A DNA stretch of 14,272 nucleotides from CAIWXH01 sp964555675 (GCA_964555675.1 CAZKTU010000175.1:1-14272); one strand, 5' to 3'; shown: positions 1 to 6,666, counted from the stretch's first letter. Numbers and translations are program-made. The notes: a model not told the origin generated them from the letters alone.

Positions 1-4
1 AAGC

Positions 5-1687
5 CTACCACGGGCGCAGACCCGGGATGTTGAAGCGGCCGGTGCTGATCAGGAAGTAGAGCGTCGGGCCGTAGTTGATCGACACCAGGACGACGGCGCC
101 CAGGATCCAGGGCCAGAAGCGGTCGAGCACCGCGGGCACGTCCTCGGGGCCCGAGATCTTCTCGGCGAAGGGGATCTCCTGGTTGGGCTGGGGCTTGCCG
201 GAGCTGATCGTCAGCAGGATGTTGGCGAAGAAGAGGATAGCGCTGACGAACATGATCAGGCCGCCGATCATCGTCATCGGCAAGAGCAGCTGCCAGGCGG
301 GCTGGATGTAAGGCGCCGCGCCGACCATGGTGCGGCGGGGCATGCCCAGCAGGCCGAGCTGGTGCATAAAGTGCGAGAACAGGGTCATGCCGATGATCCA
401 CGTCCAGGCCTGAGCCAGAGCCATGCCGTTGCTGAAGAGCTGCTTCTTGGTCAGGTAGGGGATCAGCCAGTACGAGATGCCCATGAAGGTCAGGGCCACG
501 GCCGAGCCGACCGTCAGGTGGAAGTGGCCCGAGATCCAGGCCGTATTATGCACCACCAGGTTCAGGTTGTAGCTGGCGTTGATCACGCCGCCCGCCCCGC
601 CGAAGGCGAAGAGGAACATCGCGAAGACCTGGGTGGTGAAGGCCGGCTCCTTCCAGGGCAGCGCGAAGATCCAGGCCAGCCAGCCCTTGCCGCCGCGCGC
701 GCGGCCGGCGTTCTCGAGCGAAGCCACCACATTGAAGAAGGTCAGCAGGCTCGGGAAGAAGACGCCCACGGTGAAGATGAAGTGGACCAGCTTCCAGATC
801 TGCGAGATGCCGGGGTCGGTGTACTGGTGGTGGATGCCGATCGGCACCGAGAGCACCAGGAAGAGCACGAAGGCCACGCGGGCCATAGGCTCGCTGAAGA
901 GCTTGCCGCCCGCCAGCTTCGGCACCATGGTGTACCACGAGATGTAGGCCGGCAGCAGCCAGAAGTAGACGATCGGGTGGCCGGTGAACCAGAACAGGGT
1001 GCGCGCCAGGATGACGTCGGTGCCCGCGACCAGGCCGAACGACCAGGGGATGAGCAGGAACAGCATCTCGCTGGCGATACCGACCGTCGACAGCACCCAC
1101 ATGGTCATCGTGACGATCGCCATGAAGGCGGGCAGCGGGATCTTCGCGCTCGGGTGCTCTTTGCGCCAGGCTCTGTAGGTCAGGGCCTGGTTCAAGAGCA
1201 AGAAGTAGGTGCCCACCACCACCAGGGTCAGGCCCAGGTAGTAGAAACCGTCGGCCTTGAGGGGCGGGTAGAAGGTGAACAGCACCGTGGCCCGGTTGAG
1301 CAGGATCGGCACCGCCGCCATCAGCAGGCCCACCACCATCAGCCAGAAGGTGAACCAGCCCAGGCCCTTGTTGACCAGGGGCTTGTCAAAGGCCTTTGCG
1401 GTAATAAAGGTCAGGAAGCCGATGATGTAGAAGGTCGTGAAGACCAGCACATTCAGCACGCCGTGGAGGGTCAGGCCCTGGTAGTAGCCGCCCGGCAGCA
1501 CCGGCCGAACCACCCGGTACAGATCGATCCCGTTGTACTCGAGCACCTGGAAGATGCCCATCAGGCCGCCGAGGGCCAGAGCGATGAAGGCCACAAGGAT
1601 ATTCAGCCCGGCGAGGCGCTTCTCGGTGGCGAAGCGGTCCGCCACCTGCTCGCTCACAGCGCCACGGGGTCGAGCGACGACAGCCAT
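5..1687 (-). CDS. cbaA: ba3-type (B-family) cytochrome c oxidase subunit I
   Basis: Catalytic subunit of a haem-copper terminal oxidase in the cytoplasmic membrane. It reduces O2 to water and pumps protons. The 560-residue protein is polytopic throughout. All expected ligands are visible: low-spin haem His75 and His390, high-spin haem a3 His388 (motif WISGHFH), and CuB His237, His286 and His287. Tyr241 lies four residues after His237 (GHPIVYFW) and can form the His-Tyr crosslink. This numbering is close to the Thermus ba3 enzyme, and the length fits the B family rather than A-type CoxA. The ATG is preceded by AAAGAGGA with a 6-nt gap. The gene starts 15 nt after subunit II and ends with TAG at the left edge, so it is complete. 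It is the last visible gene of the ctaA-sco-IIa-II-I block. Family is secure; the ba3 subtype is inferred from motif spacing and from the IIa neighbour. Confidence 0.96.
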   Translation of the reverse strand: MAVVARPRGAVSEQVADRFATEKRLAGLNILVAFIALALGGLMGIFQVLEYNGIDLYRVVRPVLPGGYYQGLTLHGVLNVLVFTTFYIIGFLTFITAKAFDKPLVNKGLGWFTFWLMVVGLLMAAVPILLNRATVLFTFYPPLKADGFYYLGLTLVVVGTYFLLLNQALTYRAWRKEHPSAKIPLPAFMAIVTMTMWVLSTVGIASEMLFLLIPWSFGLVAGTDVILARTLFWFTGHPIVYFWLLPAYISWYTMVPKLAGGKLFSEPMARVAFVLFLVLSVPIGIHHQYTDPGISQIWKLVHFIFTVGVFFPSLLTFFNVVASLENAGRARGGKGWLAWIFALPWKEPAFTTQVFAMFLFAFGGAGGVINASYNLNLVVHNTAWISGHFHLTVGSAVALTFMGISYWLIPYLTKKQLFSNGMALAQAWTWIIGMTLFSHFMHQLGLLGMPRRTMVGAAPYIQPAWQLLLPMTMIGGLIMFVSAILFFANILLTISSGKPQPNQEIPFAEKISGPEDVPAVLDRFWPWILGAVVLVSINYGPTLYFLISTGRFNIPGLRPW

Positions 1688-1702
1688 AACAGATCCTCTT
1701 TG

Positions 1703-2188
1703 CTACTTGACGATCACTTTGCCGAACATCGCATGGTGGCCGCCGCCACAGTACTCGTGGCAGACAATCAGATACTCGCCTGGCTTATCGAAGTGGACGG
1801 TCATCTTCGAGATCTGACCCGGCACCACCATCATATTGACCGGCGTGCCCACCACCTTGAAGCCGTGGATCACATCGCGGCTGGTCACGACGAAGGTCAC
1901 GTCGGCGCCCGCGGGCACCTCGATCTCGTTCGGAGTGAACATGAAGGTCTGGGCGACCATGGCCGCCTCGTACCTGCCCGGCGCCAGCTCCCTGACCCCC
2001 GGCTCGTTGAACGGCGCCGTCTGGTTGATCGCCTGGGGCTCGATGCGGCCGGCAATATCGGGCACCCTGATGCCCACCGCAAAGGCGGTGATGATCACCG
2101 CCGTGATCACCGAGACCGGGATGGCCACGCTGGGCAGGATCCACGCGACCTCGAAGATGTAGCCGATCATCTTGCTGTTATTCTTCAT
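1703..2188 (-). CDS. cbaB: ba3-type cytochrome c oxidase subunit II (CuA subunit)
   Basis: Membrane-anchored CuA subunit that accepts electrons from cytochrome c or a small copper protein and passes them to subunit I. It has 161 residues: one N-terminal membrane helix at about 13-38, then a periplasmic/extracellular cupredoxin domain. The CuA ligands are His108 (DVIHGF) and the block Cys143-x-Glu145-x-Cys147-x3-His151-x2-Met154, followed by FG as usual. It is short and has a single helix, as in ba3 enzymes; A-family subunit II is longer with two helices. An extra His152 sits beside the His151 ligand. The ATG overlaps the subunit IIa stop as ATGA, so the two are probably translationally coupled. 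GGAGGGG lies about 10 nt upstream. All metal ligands are intact. Confidence 0.95.
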   Translation of the reverse strand: MKNNSKMIGYIFEVAWILPSVAIPVSVITAVIITAFAVGIRVPDIAGRIEPQAINQTAPFNEPGVRELAPGRYEAAMVAQTFMFTPNEIEVPAGADVTFVVTSRDVIHGFKVVGTPVNMMVVPGQISKMTVHFDKPGEYLIVCHEYCGGGHHAMFGKVIVK

Positions 2189-2379
2189 GGCCGGGGAACC
2201 CCTCCGTTGCTAATCAGCTGCAGATAGACCTGCAGCCAGAGTGCGCAGACCAGCACCAGGTAGCCGCAGGTGATCAGCAGCGCGCCCCGGGGCGGCTCGT
2301 GCGACTCGTGGTCCGTTTCCTCGACCGCAGGCTGCGCCGCCTGCCACTGCCCGTCCTGCTGTGTGCCCTTCACTGCCAT
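2185..2379 (-). CDS. cbaD: ba3-type cytochrome c oxidase subunit IIa (single-helix)
   Basis: Small membrane subunit of the B-family oxidase that packs against subunits I and II, taking the place of a second subunit II helix. The 64-residue protein has a Gln/Glu/His-rich hydrophilic N-terminus (1-30), then PRGALL and one membrane helix at about 34-56 ending QLISNG. The K/R-GAL entry and single helix match the COX2A family. The Thermus subunit is only about 34 residues, so this one has an N-terminal extension of about 30. The ATG has AGGAGAG about 6-8 nt upstream. The stop codon overlaps the subunit II start (ATGA). It is the first structural gene of the oxidase. Identification rests on the helix pattern and on its place directly before subunit II. 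The symbol follows the Thermus naming and is tentative. Confidence 0.82.
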   Translation of the reverse strand: MAVKGTQQDGQWQAAQPAVEETDHESHEPPRGALLITCGYLVLVCALWLQVYLQLISNGGVPRP

Positions 2380-2420
2380 TACGGTCTCTCCTCTGGGCGC
2401 AGCATGCTGAGCCCTGACTA

Positions 2421-2456
2421 GCCCCGCCGTACGGGGTTGCGGGGGTAGCCCCCGTA
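2421..2456 (-). promoter_or_regulatory. Mutually exclusive G/C-rich helices in the leader of the oxidase genes
   Basis: In transcript (minus) order there are four segments: UACGGGGG (rc 2449-2456), CCCCCG (rc 2440-2445), CCCCGUA (rc 2430-2436) and CGGGG (rc 2422-2426). Segments 1+2 and 3+4 make two small hairpins. Alternatively 1+3 pair over 7 bp (UACGGGG/CCCCGUA), which breaks both. The element lies about 42-77 nt upstream of the IIa start codon. It could be an attenuator-like leader, or just GC-rich spacer. No U-tract follows and no clear promoter was found in this gap. Confidence 0.3.
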
Positions 2457-2494
2457 TTCGATCTTGGGCAGCGCTGCCGCCCGCCGGCTATGTT

Positions 2495-2530
2495 CTACCC
2501 CGAGGGAGGGGCCCTCAGTCAGGGGGGTAG
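2495..2530 (-). terminator. Two-part hairpin at the 3' end of sco
   Basis: The outer arms CTACCCC (2495-2501) and GGGGTAG (2524-2530) are complementary over 7 bp. Inside them GAGGG (2502-2506) pairs with CCCTC (2512-2516) around a 5-nt loop. The sco stop codon (2515-2517) lies in the inner stem, so the structure forms at the very end of the sco message. No U-tract follows on the minus strand, so it may act as a weak or Rho-assisted terminator or an mRNA 3'-end stabiliser, with partial read-through into subunit IIa. Confidence 0.4.
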
Positions 2531-3246
2531 CAGAGAAAGATGTGCGAGGCCTCGTAGACCTGGCGCATCGCGCCTGTGCTCGCCAGCTCTTCGGTCACCA
2601 TCCCGATATCGCGCAACAGCCGCCCCTGGTCAAGGGCTTCGCCCCTGTAGCGCGCCCGCAGCACCCCATTGCTGTCGAGCAGAATGACATCCTGCTCGTG
2701 CTCGATACGGCCCGCCGCGTCGGGCTGCTCGTAGTAGATCCCTAGCTCGCCCCCGATCAGGGCCTTCAGTTCGACCGGCTCGCCCGTGCCGAAGCGCCAG
2801 GCCTCGCGGTCCGCGCCCAGCCCGGCCGCGTAGCTCTGCAAGGCCGCGGGTGTGTCACGGGCCGGGTCGAAGCTCACCGTGAGAAAGACCACCTGGCTGC
2901 CGAGCCGCCCGTCGGCCCGTAGGGCCTCGCGCAGGCTGACCAGGCCCTGGCGCTGGGCCGCGCAGTCGTCGCCGCAGCCCGTGTAGGTGAAGTTGACAAT
3001 CACCAGGCGCCCCAGCAGATCGCCGCTGTTCAGCGGCAGGCCGTACTGATCCTCAAGGGCGAAGGCGGGCAGGGCCTTGATGCGCGGCACTACCTTGACC
3101 GGGCGCGCAATGGCGAACCAGAGCGCGGCGCCCATCAGTAGGAGCCCGAGGGTCAGGGAGCCAAACAGAACCAGCCGGGTCTGAAGACCCAGGCCGACCG
3201 CCGGCTGAGCGCTGTCGAGGCGCCCCTGAAGGGTGGTAGATTTCAT
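2515..3246 (-). CDS. sco: SCO1/SenC family copper chaperone for cytochrome oxidase
   Basis: Membrane-anchored thioredoxin-fold protein that delivers copper to, or reduces, the CuA cysteines of oxidase subunit II. It has 243 residues: a short cytoplasmic N-terminus, one membrane helix at about 25-47, then an extracytoplasmic thioredoxin-like domain. The CxxxC copper site is Cys91-Gly-Asp-Asp-Cys95 (in FTYTGCGDDC). The third ligand His183 (IEHEQD) lies at the family-typical distance. The spacer GDD is less common than PDxC variants but keeps the geometry. It sits between ctaA and the oxidase subunits, which fits its role. The start is the first Met before the anchor. No good Shine-Dalgarno sequence is visible there, so the exact start is less certain. 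A TATACT box about 44 nt upstream may be its -10. Confidence 0.93.
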   Translation of the reverse strand: MKSTTLQGRLDSAQPAVGLGLQTRLVLFGSLTLGLLLMGAALWFAIARPVKVVPRIKALPAFALEDQYGLPLNSGDLLGRLVIVNFTYTGCGDDCAAQRQGLVSLREALRADGRLGSQVVFLTVSFDPARDTPAALQSYAAGLGADREAWRFGTGEPVELKALIGGELGIYYEQPDAAGRIEHEQDVILLDSNGVLRARYRGEALDQGRLLRDIGMVTEELASTGAMRQVYEASHIFLCYPPD

Positions 3247-3289
3247 GGGCTCGCTGATGCTTGTGCCAGATGGAACGACTTATGTTGCA

Positions 3290-3295
3290 AGTATA
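3290..3295 (-). promoter_or_regulatory. Possible -10 box for sco
   Basis: On the minus strand the sequence TATACT (5 of 6 to TATAAT) lies in the most A/T-rich stretch of the ctaA-sco gap, 44 nt before the sco start codon. It would give a leader of about 37 nt. There is no convincing -35 at 17 bp; TTCACC sits at about 21 bp. A hairpin between ctaA and this point makes a separate sco promoter plausible. Confidence 0.3.
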
Positions 3296-3377
3296 TTTGT
3301 GGTAGCGAAGGACAGGGGTGAAGCCGCTGCAACCTTCAATGGTCATGTGTTAACTGCCCCGGCTCGTTCGCCGAGCA

Positions 3378-3408
3378 GATCGAGGAGGGGCCAGGCCCCT
3401 CCTCGATC
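3378..3408 (-). terminator. Perfect 15-bp palindrome downstream of ctaA
   Basis: GATCGAGGAGGGGCC (3378-3392) and its exact reverse complement (3394-3408) are separated by one base. The structure starts 28 nt after the ctaA stop codon and is the strongest inverted repeat in this gap. The hairpin would be very stable and would form on either strand. No run of U follows on the minus side, so it is a terminator or mRNA-end structure by position rather than by a classic intrinsic signature. Confidence 0.55.
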
Positions 3409-3436
3409 ACGCTCCCAGGCTCACCCGAAACCCGCC

Positions 3437-4384
3437 CTACGCCTGCGAGGCCAGAGGCGAGACAGTCAGCGGCGCGGTGGCCTCCTGAGCGAGGGCCGAG
3501 GCCGCCAGCAGCACCAGGGCCACCCAGACCAGGTCGGCCATCAGCAGATGGATGAGCTGCACCGGCACGGGCACCAGCAGCGCCACGTTGAGCGTGCCCA
3601 CGCCCAGCTGGGCGACGAAGAGCAGAATCAGCGCGGCCGAGGCGAGCTTCGTGCCGTGGTCCGGCCGCTGGCGCGCCACAACCTGCGCGGCGATCACCAG
3701 GTAGACCCCGGTGATGATCGCCAGGAGCGGGTGATAGACCCGGAGCCTGATCAGGAAATGGGCGTAGGGGTCGAGGTCCTGCTGCAGGCCATGCTGCAGG
3801 CTCGCCGCGGGGAAGAGCGTATCGCCCAGGGCGGTGATGGCGCCGGTGGCCCCGAGGACCATCACGGCGGCCACGGCGACGCCGAGCAGCGCGCCCACGC
3901 TACCTTGCCCGCGCAGCTTCAGGGCGCCACCCCCCTGACCCCACCAGGCGGTCAGGGTGATCACCCCGAGCAGCAGCAGCGTGTTGATCAGGTGTACGCC
4001 CATGGCGAAGGCCCGGGCCACCGAGCTGTTGTCGGCTACAAGCTCGAGCAAGACCAGCCCGGCCCCCAGGGCGCCCTCGATGATGATCATCAGCAGCGAC
4101 AACCACGCGCCGCGCCTGGCCAGATGACCCCTGGGGAAGACCCGCACGGCCCAGATCACCATGGCGATCACCAGCAGCCCGGCCAGCCCGCTGGTCAGCC
4201 TGTGGGCGAACTCGATCAGCGTCTCGAGCTGCTCGGCCCGCGGCACCACCTGCCCATTGCACAGGGGCCAGTGGCGCCCACATCCCGCCCCCGAGCCCGT
4301 CGCCCGCACAAAGGCGCCCCAGACGATCACGGCCAGATTGTAGGCCAGCACAGCCCACGTAAAGCGGACAAAGCCTCTCCGCAT
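3437..4384 (-). CDS. ctaA: Haem A synthase, COX15/CtaA family
   Basis: Integral membrane enzyme that oxidises the C8 methyl of haem O to a formyl group, giving the haem A needed by the neighbouring ba3 oxidase. From the ATG at 4384 it has 315 residues and about eight membrane helices in two halves. Each half carries a His pair: His61 (EFAHRLTSG) and His131 (GVHLINT), then His218 (VYHPLL) and His279 (LIHLLMADLVW). The loop Cys35-x6-Cys42 in RATGSGAGCGRHWPLC is the conserved cysteine pair. A longer reading from a TTG at 4414 exists. I prefer the ATG at 4384 because GGAGGAG (4388-4394) lies just before it and a TATAAC box sits inside the would-be extension. It lies upstream of sco and the oxidase genes. 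No haem O synthase (ctaB) is in the window. Confidence 0.93.
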   Translation of the reverse strand: MRRGFVRFTWAVLAYNLAVIVWGAFVRATGSGAGCGRHWPLCNGQVVPRAEQLETLIEFAHRLTSGLAGLLVIAMVIWAVRVFPRGHLARRGAWLSLLMIIIEGALGAGLVLLELVADNSSVARAFAMGVHLINTLLLLGVITLTAWWGQGGGALKLRGQGSVGALLGVAVAAVMVLGATGAITALGDTLFPAASLQHGLQQDLDPYAHFLIRLRVYHPLLAIITGVYLVIAAQVVARQRPDHGTKLASAALILLFVAQLGVGTLNVALLVPVPVQLIHLLMADLVWVALVLLAASALAQEATAPLTVSPLASQA

Positions 4385-4387
4385 GCG

Positions 4388-4408
4388 CTCCTCCAGGGGA
4401 TCGTTATA
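4388..4408 (-). promoter_or_regulatory. Shine-Dalgarno and possible -10 box of ctaA
   Basis: GGAGGAG (4388-4394, minus) is 3 nt from the ATG at 4384, or 5 nt if only GGAGG is counted. Just upstream, TATAAC (4403-4408, minus) matches the -10 consensus at 5 of 6 positions and would start transcription near 4396, giving a very short leader. No good -35 was found. The ribosome site decides the start codon; the promoter is weaker evidence. Confidence 0.4.
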
Positions 4409-4499
4409 TCGCAAGGTTGTCCCCGGAGAGTCTACCCGCCCGCTCTCGGGCCGGCGGTGAATAGGCCGCCCGCCCCGGTTAAGAAGGCATAACTCTTGT

Positions 4500-4526
4500 G
4501 TTTCAGCACGCTGATGGTGCTGAAAC
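4500..4526 (-). terminator. Perfect 10-bp hairpin containing the acetyltransferase stop codon
   Basis: GTTTCAGCAC (4500-4509) and GTGCTGAAAC (4517-4526) are exact reverse complements with a 7-nt loop. The stop codon (4503-4505) lies in one arm. By position it is a 3'-end hairpin of the acetyltransferase message. The bases after it on the minus strand (ACAAGAG) do not form a U-tract, so termination strength is uncertain. Confidence 0.45.
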
Positions 4527-5099
4527 GATACTTCCGGGAGGGCCCTGCCCTCCCGAACCCTCCCGCTTTCTGAGCGCGGCCCAATCCTCGGCCAGCATGG
4601 CGAAGCGCTCGTGGTCGCGCCAGTCGCCGTCGATGAACAGGTAGCGCCGCGAGTAGCCTTCGCGGGTGAAGCCCAGCCGGCGCACTAGGGCCAGAGAGGC
4701 CAGGTTGCCGGGCTGTATGTTGGCCTCGACCCGGTGCAGCCCCAGGGCCCCGAAGGCGTGGTCGAGGGCCAGGGCCACGCCCTCACCCATGTACCCCCGG
4801 CCCGCATAGGGCGCGCCGATGTAGTAGCCCATATACGCGCTCTGGAGCGGCCCATAGAAGATCTGGCTCAGAGTCACCGCCCCCATCACCGCCCCGTCGT
4901 CGGCCCGGCAGACCAGCAGCCCCGCGACGTCGTCGCGGGCGCAGCGGTCGAGATAGGCCGCGAAGGCCGCGGGCGTCGTCGGGGGGGCCACCCAGGGCCT
5001 GTAGTGCGCCTCGCTGGCCCGGTTGAGCTCCAGCAGTGCCGTCTCGTCGGCGGGTTCGGGCGCTCGCAGCAGAACCCGCCCAGGTTGTGTGCTATTCAC
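4503..5099 (-). CDS. RimJ/RimL-like GNAT family N-acetyltransferase
   Basis: Cytoplasmic acetyl-CoA-dependent transferase. The 198 residues carry a GNAT fold: beta strands around GAVTLSQIF (73-81) and GYYIGAPYAG (91-100), the acetyl-CoA loop GRGYMGEG (100-107), then VEANIQPGN (124-132) and the tail block RRLGFTREGYSRRY. The block YLFIDGDWRDHERF (153-166) closely resembles RimJ, which acetylates the N-terminal Ala of ribosomal protein S5, so a protein N-terminal substrate is possible. Related family members act on other amines, so the substrate is not assigned. The start is GTG, chosen because AAGGAGG (5108-5114) lies 8 nt upstream. The last roughly 20 residues are Gly/Pro/Ser-rich, lie beyond the usual end of the fold, and are encoded through two hairpins. 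It is divergent from the HD gene. Confidence 0.88.
   Translation of the reverse strand: MNSTQPGRVLLRAPEPADETALLELNRASEAHYRPWVAPPTTPAAFAAYLDRCARDDVAGLLVCRADDGAVMGAVTLSQIFYGPLQSAYMGYYIGAPYAGRGYMGEGVALALDHAFGALGLHRVEANIQPGNLASLALVRRLGFTREGYSRRYLFIDGDWRDHERFAMLAEDWAALRKREGSGGQGPPGSIVSAPSAC
4535..4555. repeat. 9-bp inverted repeat inside the acetyltransferase 3' end
   Basis: CGGGAGGGC (4535-4543) and GCCCTCCCG (4547-4555) are exact reverse complements with a 3-nt loop. It falls in codons of the non-conserved C-terminal tail, next to the stop-codon hairpin. Its GGGAGGGCC-like core resembles the palindromes at 2495-2530 and 3378-3408. Confidence 0.5.
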
Positions 5100-5118
5100 C
5101 GGCTCGGCCTCCTTCTGG

Positions 5119-5138
5119 CTACGTAATGCGCTACGTAG
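5119..5138. promoter_or_regulatory. Two CTACGTA boxes in the divergent intergenic region
   Basis: CTACGTA occurs at 5119-5125 and 5131-5137, each containing the palindrome TACGTA. The copies are 12 bp apart start to start. They lie in the 120-bp gap between the minus-strand acetyltransferase (start 5099) and the plus-strand HD gene (start 5220). A paired operator is possible. No clear -35/-10 pair was found for either gene here. Confidence 0.25.
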
Positions 5139-5219
5139 TTTTCCTGATGCGTAGATCCACGCGGTCTGCTACCATCGGCCTATTCACCGTTAAGAAAATG
5201 TTTACGGCCGGAGGTACGC

Positions 5220-5822
5220 ATGGCCTCGCCCGACCTCGAGGGCGCCCTCGACTATGCTCTCACCCGCCTCGAGCGCGAGCTGCCAGCCTCGCTCGTCTAC
5301 CATTCGATTATCCACACCCGCGACGAGGTCGCGCCGGCCGCCGAGCGTCTGGCCTTGCACGCGGGCGTCGATGAAGCCGCTCGCCTGCTACTGCGCACGG
5401 CGGCCTACTTCCACGATCTCGGCTTCGTGGTGCAGCGCTACGAGCACGAGACGGCCAGCGCCCAGATCGCCACGACCGTGCTCCCGCGCTTCGGCTATGG
5501 CTCGCTCCAGGTCGCGCAGATCGCGGCGATGATCCGCGCCACGCGCCTGCCGCAGACCCCCACCAACCTGCTCGAGGAGCTGCTGGCCGACGCCGACCTC
5601 GACCTGCTCGGCCGCGACGACTTCTTCGCCCGTAACGACGACCTGCGGCGCGAGCTGGCCATCGACAGCCCGACCGTCAGCGACGAAGAATGGTTCGGGG
5701 GCCAGATGCTCTTTCTCAGCACCCATCGCTACTGGACGGCGGCGGCCCGCGCGCTGCGCGACCGGGGCAAGGCGCGCAACCTGACCATCCTCAACACCCT
5801 CGTGGCCGGAATCGCGCGTTAG
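5220..5822 (+). CDS. HD-domain phosphohydrolase of unknown substrate
   Basis: Predicted cytoplasmic metal-dependent phosphohydrolase. The 200 residues are mostly helical and carry the HD signature: His28/His32 in VYHSIIHTRDEV, His65-Asp66 in AAYFHDLGF, and a distal Asp in LLADADLDLLG (124-128). A second acidic/His cluster YEHE (74-77) follows the HD pair, as in HD enzymes with a dinuclear site. No GAF, response-regulator or RelA-type partner domain is present, and the length fits a stand-alone domain. HD proteins hydrolyse nucleotides, cyclic dinucleotides or other phosphomonoesters; the sequence does not say which. ATG is chosen because GGAGG (5210-5214) lies 5 nt upstream. It precedes the ABC exporter genes by 66 nt, but a promoter-like element before them suggests separate control. 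Confidence 0.85.
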   Translation: MASPDLEGALDYALTRLERELPASLVYHSIIHTRDEVAPAAERLALHAGVDEAARLLLRTAAYFHDLGFVVQRYEHETASAQIATTVLPRFGYGSLQVAQIAAMIRATRLPQTPTNLLEELLADADLDLLGRDDFFARNDDLRRELAIDSPTVSDEEWFGGQMLFLSTHRYWTAAARALRDRGKARNLTILNTLVAGIAR

Positions 5823-5842
5823 CCCGCCGGCGCCCGCCGCCA

Positions 5843-5851
5843 TGATACAAT
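5843..5851 (+). promoter_or_regulatory. Extended -10 promoter before the ABC ATPase
   Basis: TGATACAAT matches the extended -10 pattern TGnTATAAT, with TACAAT at 5846-5851 (5 of 6). There is no clear -35, as is often the case for extended -10 promoters. Transcription would start near 5858, about 31 nt before the ATG at 5889. This argues against the upstream in-frame ATG at 5850, which falls inside the element. Confidence 0.45.
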
Positions 5852-5888
5852 GCCCCGGGGCCATGGGCGCATACCGGCGGAGACAAGC

Positions 5889-6665
5889 ATGCTTGAGCGG
5901 AGCGGCGCAACGCCGGTGATCGAGGCGATCGGCCTGCAGAAGCGCTATGGCGACACCGTCGCCGTCACTGGGGTCGACCTGGCGGTCTACCCGGGCGAGA
6001 TCGTCGGCTTCCTCGGGCCCAACGGCGCGGGCAAAACCACCACGATCAAGATGCTGATCGGGCTGCTGCGGCCCAGCGCCGGCACCGCCCGCATCGGCGG
6101 CCACGACATCCAGGCCCAGCCCCTCAGAGCCAAAGCTCTGCTCGGTTACGTCCCCGACCAGCCCTACCTGCCCGAGAAGCTGACCGCCCGCGAGTACATC
6201 CAGCTGATCGCCGGCCTCTACCAGCTCAACCCTGAGGAGGCCCGCCAGCGCGGCGAAGAGCTGCTGCGCCTCTTCGGCCTCGAGGAGCGCGGCGACGAGC
6301 TGCTGGGCGGCTATAGCCACGGCATGCGCCAGAAGGCCGCTCTCACCGGGGCCCTGCTGCACCAGCCCCAGGCCTTCTTCCTCGACGAGCCCACGGTCGG
6401 CCTCGACCCGCGCAGCGCCCGCCTGATCAAGGATATCCTGCGCCAGGTGGCCGGGCGCGGCACTGCGGTCTTCATGTCTACCCACATCCTCGAGATCGCC
6501 GAGCGTATGTGCGACCGCGTCTTCATCATCAACCGTGGCGCCATCGTCGCCGCAGGCACCCTCGAAGACCTGCGGGCCGGCGGCGACGCCACCCTCGAGG
6601 ATATCTTCCTGAGCCTCACCGGCGGCTCCGAAGAGGCCGCCATCGCCGAGGCCCTCACCCAATAA
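5889..6665 (+). CDS. ABC transporter ATP-binding protein (ABC-2 exporter type)
   Basis: Nucleotide-binding subunit of an ABC exporter; it hydrolyses ATP at the inner face of the membrane. From the ATG at 5889 it has 258 residues. Visible motifs in order: Walker A GPNGAGKTT (43-51, Lys49), Q-loop region VPDQP (88-92), signature YSHGMRQK (142-149), Walker B AFFLDEP (162-168, Glu167), D-loop GLDP and H-loop His199 (STHI). The YSHGMRQK form of the signature is typical of ATPases paired with ABC-2 permeases such as Nat/Ccm-like exporters. An in-frame ATG at 5850 lacks a ribosome site and lies in a promoter-like element. The ATG at 5889 has GGCGGAG upstream. The permease start follows the stop by 1 nt, so the two are coupled. 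The transported substrate is unknown. Confidence 0.93.
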   Translation: MLERSGATPVIEAIGLQKRYGDTVAVTGVDLAVYPGEIVGFLGPNGAGKTTTIKMLIGLLRPSAGTARIGGHDIQAQPLRAKALLGYVPDQPYLPEKLTAREYIQLIAGLYQLNPEEARQRGEELLRLFGLEERGDELLGGYSHGMRQKAALTGALLHQPQAFFLDEPTVGLDPRSARLIKDILRQVAGRGTAVFMSTHILEIAERMCDRVFIINRGAIVAAGTLEDLRAGGDATLEDIFLSLTGGSEEAAIAEALTQ

Positions 6666-6666
6666 T

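Noticed and set aside
362..2227. 621-residue plus-strand open frame opposite the oxidase genes
   Set aside because: It is antisense to subunits I and II, whose metal ligands are all intact. The translation is low-complexity His/Arg/Glu/Gln-rich, typical of the reverse frame of a GC-rich gene.
4385..4414. TTG start for ctaA at 4414
   Set aside because: The ATG at 4384 has GGAGGAG directly upstream; the TTG has no ribosome site and a -10-like box lies downstream of it.
3233..4492. 419-residue plus-strand open frame opposite ctaA
   Set aside because: Antisense to a clear haem A synthase. Composition is Gln/His/Arg/Pro-rich with no domain signature.
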